DNA of 64,000 bases, taken from positions 51,902,624 through 51,966,623 of the forward strand of contig JAPTYO010000001.1 of the NCBI GenBank assembly GCA_036873135.1, written 5' to 3'. A model generated the notes under the pieces. The model ran no database searches, was not told where the DNA came from, and saw only the letters and a program-made list of their open reading frames with translations. The stretch comes from Clarkia xantiana subsp. parviflora. Lineage: Eukaryota > Streptophyta > Magnoliopsida > Myrtales > Onagraceae. The translations under genes were made by a program, and so were the position numbers. How positions within the stretch are numbered: position 1 is the stretch's first letter; every line of letters begins with the position of its first letter. Shown here in pieces: positions 57,864 through 64,000 of this stretch.

Positions 57864-60800
57864 TGCACCTCAATAAGTCCTGCGATGTACTGAAGCTTTT
57901 GCTTGTGATCTGTGACATGTAAGCCACTTGAAACCAACCCAAGAGATATTGCAGCCGACCATTGACGATGTTCATGCTCAAAGTGGAATAACCAATCCAT
58001 AAGAAATGTTGATGCAGCAGATTTAACTATATGAGCAGATGGAGGCAATATCTACGAATTACAAGGAATGAGAAATCAAACTTGAGAAGAGAAAAAACAC
58101 AGCAGAATTACAAAGTTCCATTAAGCGGTTTGGAGATATGCAGTACAAAAGCAAAATGGCCTAGCAAAATCTGAACCAACTACGCATTTTATTGTGCCTA
58201 GAGAACGAGTAGATGAGTTTCATTCAGTGTGTGCATGTTAGCATCAGCAGATACTCGCTGGCCCTGAAATGTGAATTTGAAGCACATTAACTGTTTACTA
58301 GCAAACGAAAGTAGCACAACAACTGTAAAACATAATTCATTCTCTTCACTACAAGCAAGAAGAAGAAAACATCTATTGGTTGTCATTTTTTTGTACAACT
58401 GAAATGAAGTAGCCTAGACTAATAAGAATGGCTTTGAGAAAAGCAATCCCAGATAATCTCTTGATCACCGAGATTAAGTCTTACCGCACAAAGTGCACCA
58501 ATCGCAATCACAACATTTTCACTAGTTCGAGGAAGTGAATCTTCAGCAAGTCTTATCATACTCTGCATTTTAAAGATTAATAAATGATCATTCGGAAGAG
58601 GTCCTTTAACAACTAATGATAAAAGCAATATTGTTAACGCAAAATATGTTCAGGCACCTTTAAGATATCGTTAGCTGCTTTGCATGCTCTATCTGCTGCG
58701 CTTGATGATACTCCAGTGTCAGCAGACAATGCTGCAGCCTTGATCCAACGGCGCATGAATGGTTTCCAAGATTGCAAAGAAAGAAGTGTGATAAAGTTAC
58801 TTCGTGAGAGTTGAAGAGATGATGCAATCTCCATTAATGTTTTCTCATACTCAGCATGCACATCCTGTAGCCCATTAGTTGGTAAGCTTAAGCATGTAGA
58901 TAAACTAGTATGTGCTTGAGATAAACTAATTGCAGTAAGAATTTTCTCACAGTTGATCCATGTTGGCTCTTCATCAAGTTGGGAGTCAGCGTATGGCATA
59001 GTAGAGCTGCACCTGGTAACAGCTGCACCCGATTGCCTTTTCTTGCATAAGATAGAAAAAAATATATCTTTGAATATGTGCAGCACCTTGAGAAATAAAG
59101 TGTTGTACCCAGATAATGTACCAAAGAAAGACTATCAGACTGTTTCATTTGTTTTTTTATCTCCAACAGTGCCAGTTGTCTTCATGAACTATCCATTAAT
59201 CCAATTAAAGGTACCTGAAGAAAATATAGCACGGGGAAATGCATCAAGAAGTTTCTCAATCTTGTTAGAGGCAACTCGCTTCTCCTTTTTCGTCAATCTT
59301 CGGCGGTTCCTGAATTATTTTCGACAGCAATGATCAACTTTTAGGGTTAGTTTCCTCCTATATAAATTGAAGGATCCAGATTGGATTGGCAAGCTTTGTC
59401 TTTACGTGTGTTCATGCATGATGACTTGGACTTGAAACTGCTCCATTGACCTTAGAGCATCCTCATCTGTCTCCACAAATAGCAATGTGCAGCTCCTTTC
59501 TTTTAACTCTGGGATAGTGTTCTCTAAATACGATATCTGAGAATTAAACTGGACAGTTAGCTTGTAGTAACAATCCTTTTCTATGGCCAGCAAGAAACCA
59601 AGTAGACTACCAGTGTTACTGTCCAAAGAATTAAAAAAGTAAAAAATATGCATAGATCAATGCAGGTATCATTTACCTCATAATGGATTAAGGCATCAAA
59701 AGCTGACATCCTAACTTTTGAGCTTTTGGATTCATGCAGAAGCTTGAAGGAACAAAAACCCCAAAGAGTTTGTAAGATATTACTTGAAGCCTCTGGATTA
59801 GCTTCAGCATCCATTGCTCCCCATCTAAGAAGACCGCAGATACTACAAACACAAAACCAAAAATCAAGCAGCGATCCATTTCCTACTTTCAGTAATGTAA
59901 ACAGAACTGATAAATTTACTGAGCCAATAGTGAAACTGCAGCCACTCTGAAGAGAACACATGAACGGTGTCGTACACGACAAGATAAGCATCCTATGAGC
60001 CGTCTAATAGAAAGAACTACCATTGACACGAGAAAATAGGAGTACATAAGCAAATGGTACTAGCCTGTGTAAGGCCCTTCTTTGTAGACAACCAATAAGA
60101 CCCCACAGAATATAAATTCTAGAATACAGGGTGATGCAAGATGGTCCTGATCATATTTGTTTCAGATACTTGCCTGTGTGCAAGGATTGGCTCTGCCGAA
60201 TTGTCGAGTAGATTCGTTTTAATGACATCCCATGCAGTGTAGAAATCTGAATGTTCAACATGTTTACATGCTTCAGATAACTTATTCCAAAATAAAAACA
60301 GAAGTCCCTGGAAGTGCACCAAATCAGAAAAAAAAGTCTGATAATTACCACCTCTATTTCTCAGAGTAATGGTGCATCTCAAAGGAATATTAGTATCTCG
60401 ACCATATAAATCACCTAAATGTGGATATTTTACTTAAATTCTTATCTTGCGTCCACTGCAATAAAACATAACTTACACCTAAATAGTTCCAAGCTACAAA
60501 GTCAGAGCATGAGTACAAACTTACTATTCCTACACAAATACAGAAAAACTACAAGGAAGGTTTCCTTTAGAGGAATTGAATACGAGGAATAAGGACATTA
60601 CCAACTGCATCTGCTTCACAAAGGTGTGAAAGGCTTTGTAAACCTAAAGCCTGAACTACAGCATCTCGGCTCTCAATGCAAGCCTGTTTATTTCAAAGTG
60701 AAAGATCTTGTACAGTAAGCAGTCCATAATAAAGATGACAAAACGTGATAAAGAAAGAGAACTATTCAAGAAAGCTTACAGAGATAGACAAGATAAGATC

Positions 60801-61473
60801 CACGCCTCTGTCAGGATTTTTTCTGCAGACATCCCGAAGGGAAGCAGCCATACTTAAGCAGGCATTTTTATCACCAATTAGTTCAGAGAAGCGGCTAGGA
60901 AGTAGTACTCCCTGTGGGGAAAAGGGAACAATAAAATTCAACAGAGTAATTTTTTATTTATTTTTTATACAAACAGAGAGTAATCTAGGGTATGCCATTC
61001 CTAAGTAGTTGCACTCATTTGTTGTGTTATCCATGCACTGATGCTTCACATGCTGCAAACGCAACTATCAGTTTGAGACAGGAAATTGAGAAAGTTCAAA
61101 GGAAAAAACGAGGGAAATACCAAAGGCCAAAACCAAAAGAAAAGGAATGCCGAAAGACAAAAGGTTTCTAAAATATTGCGCAATTATTAGATATGAAATA
61201 TAAGGTGCCTTATAAGGATAACACAGTCATAGATCAAATCAGGTTCCGGATTGCTACACTGGTCAGTGAACTGCTAATGATAACCATCAAGAGTGCAACT
61301 AAATTGAAGTAAGACATATGCATATAAGAAAAAAGTGACAGTCCACCATATATCAGCTGAAATATAGAATTATGGCAATGCCATAAGAGCAAATTACTTG
61401 CAGGCTACCAAAGGCACGGTCATTGATCTCCCAGGTGCGACAAAGCAAACGAGCTGCTGTTGGGTATAAAACC
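54170..61473 (-). CDS. RST1: RST1 (RESURRECTION1, focadhesin-like), 3' 17 exons, 5' end outside window
   Basis: Exons, 5' to 3' in plus coordinates: 61398-61473, 60780-60911, 60602-60683, 60174-60246, 59677-59842, 59406-59536, 59215-59309, 58951-59012, 58658-58864, 58485-58562, 57869-58051, 56793-57668, 56400-56699, 55625-56272, 55368-55509, 54611-54729, 54170-54538. They encode the last 1,245 or so residues of a family of about 1,840. Recognisable RST1 segments are [93 protein letters not shown] and [20 protein letters not shown]. In Arabidopsis RST1 is a large helical-repeat protein that, with RIPR, links the cytoplasmic RNA exosome to the SKI complex and affects cuticular wax and embryo development. 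All exons join in frame and no disabling change is seen. A copia element lies in the intron before the first visible exon. Confidence 0.93.
54912..55357. mobile_element. Mutator-like foldback element in an RST1 intron, with 9-bp TSD
   Basis: GGGTTAAGAACCTATAAATT at the left and AGTTTATAAGTTCTTAACCC at the right are inverted repeats. AAGAACTAA at 54903-54911 and 55358-55366 is an exact 9-bp duplication. The element is 446 bp with a short GGTGGTGGC/GGCCGGAG core. The right copy of the duplication forms bases +2 to +10 of the RST1 intron that starts at 55367 (minus strand), so the element sits against the splice donor. Confidence 0.92.
57783..57861. repeat. Compound (TA)n-(GA)n microsatellite in an RST1 intron
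   Basis: About 15 TA then about 23 GA repeats with one GC interruption. On the sense (minus) strand the CT tract begins 7 nt after the donor at 57868, so it could affect splice-site recognition if its length varies. Confidence 0.95.
60168..60174 (-). other. GC-AG intron donor in RST1
   Basis: The exon at 60174-60246 ends CACAG and is followed by GCAAGT on the minus strand. A GT three bases further would break the frame with the next exon (which must begin T-ATC-TGC at 59842), so a GC-AG intron is the reading that fits. Confidence 0.7.
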
Positions 61474-61649
61474 CTGCATGTCCAAAAGGAAAGCGAAAAA
61501 GAACTCATATCAAGAGAGAGACAACAAAAGTACAAGATCAAACTCTAATTGGGAAATCCATCAAAAAGAACTCTACTAGGGAACGCATGACAATGCAGGC
61601 CACACTTCAGGCGACAAAAGGTTTTGGAACATCGATTAGTATTATCTCG

Positions 61650-61887
61650 TGTTATGACCCTAGGATCGGGCCGATGGCCGTTGGATAGGATAGTGGGCTC
61701 ATTAAGAGGAGCACTAACCCTGAACTCATTAGAGAAAGAATTCCATCTCTGGAACTTAGGTTTCTGTTTAACTTTCTGCTTGTATTAGAGCTCTTATTCC
61801 TCGACACCTCTAGGGTTGAGCAGAGACTTATATATATAGTGTAGATCATTATCCTTAATGATAGCAATAATATCTCTATCTCTAACA
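61650..61887 (-). repeat. Copia LTR (3' LTR of the minus-strand element)
   Basis: A 238-bp unit on the minus strand starts TGTTAGAGATAG and ends GGGTCATAACA, the TGTTA...TAACA ends typical of copia LTRs. A TATATATAAG promoter-like motif lies inside it. The bases just outside are TCTCG (61645-61649), the presumed 5-bp target duplication. The partner LTR is beyond the window. Confidence 0.85.
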
Positions 61888-61900
61888 CTCCCCCTCAAGC
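61888..61900 (-). other. Copia polypurine tract
   Basis: GCTTGAGGGGGAG on the minus strand immediately precedes the TGTTAG of the LTR, the expected place for the plus-strand primer. Confidence 0.8.
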
Positions 61901-64000
61901 TGGAGCATACATATCATGTGTACCAAGCTTGCTACAAATATACTGACTCCGAGAGCCACCAAGGGCTTTAGTGAGAATATCAGCTAGTTGATTACTAGAA
62001 CTAACAGATTCGGTGGCAATTATCTTGGAGACGATCTTCTCGCGGATAAAGTGGCAGTCGACTTCTATATGTTTGGTTCTCTCATGGAAGACTGGATTTG
62101 AGGCTATGTGTAGAGCTGCTTGGTTGTCACAATAAAGTTTCATTGGTTTATTATCTCCAATCCTCAACTCTTGAAGAAGTTGTTTGACCCAAAGAAGCTC
62201 ACAAGTACCAACTGCCATGGCCCTATACTCTGCTTCAGCACTAGAACGAGCAACAACGTTCTGTTTCTTACTTTTCCACGATATTAGATTTCCTCCGAGA
62301 AAGACACAATAACCAGACGTAGACCTTCTGTCTACTGGACAACCTGCCCAATCAGCATCAGTGTAAGCCACCACTTCAGTGTTTCCTTTATCTTTATATA
62401 TCAACCCTTGACCTGGAGCCTTCTTGACATATCGAAGTATTCGCATCACCGCTTGCCAGTGTTCAACACATGGAGATTGCATGAATTGGCTGACCACCCC
62501 TACTGCAAACGAGATGTCTGGTCTAGTGATAGTGAGATAGACCAATTTGCCCACCAATCTTCTATATCTTTCAGGATTATCAAATAACTCTCCCTGATTC
62601 GGAAGTAGTTTACTATTCGGATCCATGGGACTATCAACAGGTCTACAATCCAACATGCCCGTTTCTTCAAGAATATCTAGTGCATACTTCCTTTGAGAAA
62701 TGCAAATATCATTCGTTGATTGAGCAACTTCAATTCCAAGGAAATATTTAAGACTCCCTAAATCTTTGGTCTGGAAGTGACTGAATAAGTGCGTCTTCAG
62801 CTGTTTAATCTTCTCATGATCGCTCCCAGTAATAATAATGTCATCGACATAGACGATTAGATACACGCAGAGACCAGAGGAAGAGTGTGAGTAGAAGACA
62901 GAATGGTCAGTTTCACTTCGACTCATCCCAAATTTCTGAATAACAGAGCTGAATTTTCCAAACCAGGCCCGTGGTGATTGCTTGAGTCCATATAAAGAGC
63001 GATGCAGCTTACAAACAAGTCCTGACTCCCCCTGAGCAACAAATCCAGGTGGTTGCTCCATATAAATCTCTTCTTCAAGCTCTCCATGAAGGAATGCGTT
63101 TTTAATATCTAACTGATGCAACGGCCAATGCTGGATAGCTGCAATAGAGAGAAGTAACCGTACAGAAGGAATCTTTGCTACGGGAGAAAACGTATCCCCA
63201 TAATCTAGACCATAAACTTGAGTATAGCCTTTGGCCACAAGACGTGCTTTAAGGCGGTCAATTTGACCATCAGCTCCAACTTTGATAGCAAACACCCATC
63301 TACAACCAACAGTTTTCTTTTCCGGCGGCAATCGGACCAAATCCCATGTACCACTTTGCTCCAATGCCTGCATCTCGTCAATCATGGCTTGCTTCCATCC
63401 GGGATGAGCAAGCGCCTCACGAACAGTTTTGGGAATAGTAACGGAAGATAATGATGAAACAAAAGCAAAGTGGGATGGAGAAAGCCGATGAAAACTCAAA
63501 AAGTTATAAATAGGATGAGTGTTACGAGTGGATCTACTTCCCTTTCGAAGGGCAATGGGCAACTCTTCGGATGAGTCAGGCTGGTCTGTAGTCGGTTCAG
63601 ACACTTGAGATGGAGTAGGAACTGTAGAGGTCTCTATTGCAGTAGACTGTCTCTGTCGACGTTGATATTGAAGAAGAGGCGGTGGATCAACCGATGAAGA
63701 TGGAACTTCTATCACAACGGAAGGAGATTGTGGAGCCTCTGACACAAGTGGAGGAGAGGGACGCATTTCTGACACAATCGGAGATGGAGTTTGTATCGGA
63801 AATGATGGTGGACTCATGATAGGAAGTGATAACACATCCAGTGTAGATGATGACTCAGCTATGGAAAGAGAGAAATATGGCGTGTCTTCAAAGAATGTGA
63901 CATCCGCGGACATATAGTATCGGTTCTTGATCGGAGAATAACAACGATATCCTTTCTGCAACCTGGAATATCCTAAAAAAACGCACTTGATGGCACGTGC
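61895..64000 (-). CDS. Ty1/copia Pol polyprotein, C-terminal part (runs off window)
   Basis: An uninterrupted frame of more than 700 codons enters from the window edge, where it reads AIKCVFLGYSRLQKGYRCYS, the post-integrase copia motif. Counting from the codon at 63961: a Pro/Ser-rich linker (about 30-150); reverse transcriptase from about 180 (GWKQAMIDEMQAL, then LDIKNAFLHGELEEEIYMEQ near 285), with the catalytic YVDD at 371-374; RNase H with TDADWAG at 533-539, SSAEAEYRAM near 573 and DNQAA at 612-616. The stop lies 7 bp from the LTR. No frameshift or nonsense codon is seen, suggesting a young and possibly active element. Gag, protease and integrase are outside the window. It lies in an RST1 intron, in the same orientation as RST1. 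Confidence 0.95.
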   Translation of the reverse strand, partial: ARAIKCVFLGYSRLQKGYRCYSPIKNRYYMSADVTFFEDTPYFSLSIAESSSTLDVLSLPIMSPPSFPIQTPSPIVSEMRPSPPLVSEAPQSPSVVIEVPSSSVDPPPLLQYQRRQRQSTAIETSTVPTPSQVSEPTTDQPDSSEELPIALRKGSRSTRNTHPIYNFLSFHRLSPSHFAFVSSLSSVTIPKTVREALAHPGWKQAMIDEMQALEQSGTWDLVRLPPEKKTVGCRWVFAIKVGADGQIDRLKARLVAKGYTQVYGLDYGDTFSPVAKIPSVRLLLSIAAIQHWPLHQLDIKNAFLHGELEEEIYMEQPPGFVAQGESGLVCKLHRSLYGLKQSPRAWFGKFSSVIQKFGMSRSETDHSVFYSHSSSGLCVYLIVYVDDIIITGSDHEKIKQLKTHLFSHFQTKDLGSLKYFLGIEVAQSTNDICISQRKYALDILEETGMLDCRPVDSPMDPNSKLLPNQGELFDNPERYRRLVGKLVYLTITRPDISFAVGVVSQFMQSPCVEHWQAVMRILRYVKKAPGQGLIYKDKGNTEVVAYTDADWAGCPVDRRSTSGYCVFLGGNLISWKSKKQNVVARSSAEAEYRAMAVGTCELLWVKQLLQELRIGDNKPMKLYCDNQAALHIASNPVFHERTKHIEVDCHFIREKIVSKIIATESVSSSNQLADILTKALGGSRSQYICSKLGTHDMYAPA

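Noticed and set aside
57590..58048. Continuous 152-codon frame across an RST1 intron
   Set aside because: The middle translates (CT)n and (AT)n repeats. The family alignment requires splicing 57869 to 57668.
58865..58950. Reading RST1 straight through this stretch ([14 protein letters not shown]...)
   Set aside because: The conserved reading is [12 protein letters not shown], then a splice at 58951 (ACT|GTGAGA) to 58864 (CTACAG|GAT), which restores the family sequence.

Overview
This is nuclear DNA from a flowering plant, most likely a eudicot. It is AT-rich, with GT-AG introns of about 70-110 bp, plant gene families (SIAMESE-related, RBB1-like, RST1) and plant transposon families (copia, hAT, Mutator-like foldback, Tourist-like). 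I cannot name the species from sequence alone.

Layout. From 1 to 13.5 kb there is no gene I can support. This stretch holds LTR remnants, a 34-bp hairpin minisatellite, a Tourist-like MITE, a Mutator-like foldback element (3828-4654), a decayed copia pol fragment (about 6575-7575), half a foldback element and much unassigned AT-rich DNA. At 13626-13961 (minus strand) is a compact SIAMESE-related CDK inhibitor (SMR6-like), with a TATA box and E2F-type sites upstream. From 14.9 to 37.4 kb lie LTR debris, two hAT elements with exact 8-bp target-site duplications, several foldback elements, a NAC-domain relic and an unclassified GC-richer block (34.3-36.6 kb). From 37552 to 52923 (plus strand) is one very large gene that I reconstruct as 43 exons, all joined in phase 0, encoding about 3,616 residues of Glu-rich acidic protein with a short lysine-rich C-terminus. 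It is probably the orthologue of Arabidopsis RBB1. From 54170 to 61473 (minus strand) are the last 17 exons of RST1. Its remaining 5' exons lie beyond a nearly intact Ty1/copia retrotransposon (61650 to the window end) sitting in an RST1 intron.

How the parts relate. SMR6-like and RBB1-like are in the order I recall for Arabidopsis (AT5G40460 next to AT5G40450), but here transposons and AT-rich DNA separate them by about 23.6 kb. RBB1-like and RST1 are convergent, 1.25 kb apart, with a foldback element between them. The most striking observation is how the RBB1-like gene grew. A cassette of about 2.8 kb and seven exons is tandemly duplicated, exon 9 is a visible chimeric junction, and a second, older series of cassette duplications follows downstream. 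Uniform phase-0 introns are what allow this kind of growth.

Limits. Exon boundaries were inferred by reading splice signals and checking frame. No transcript, alignment or database search was available.
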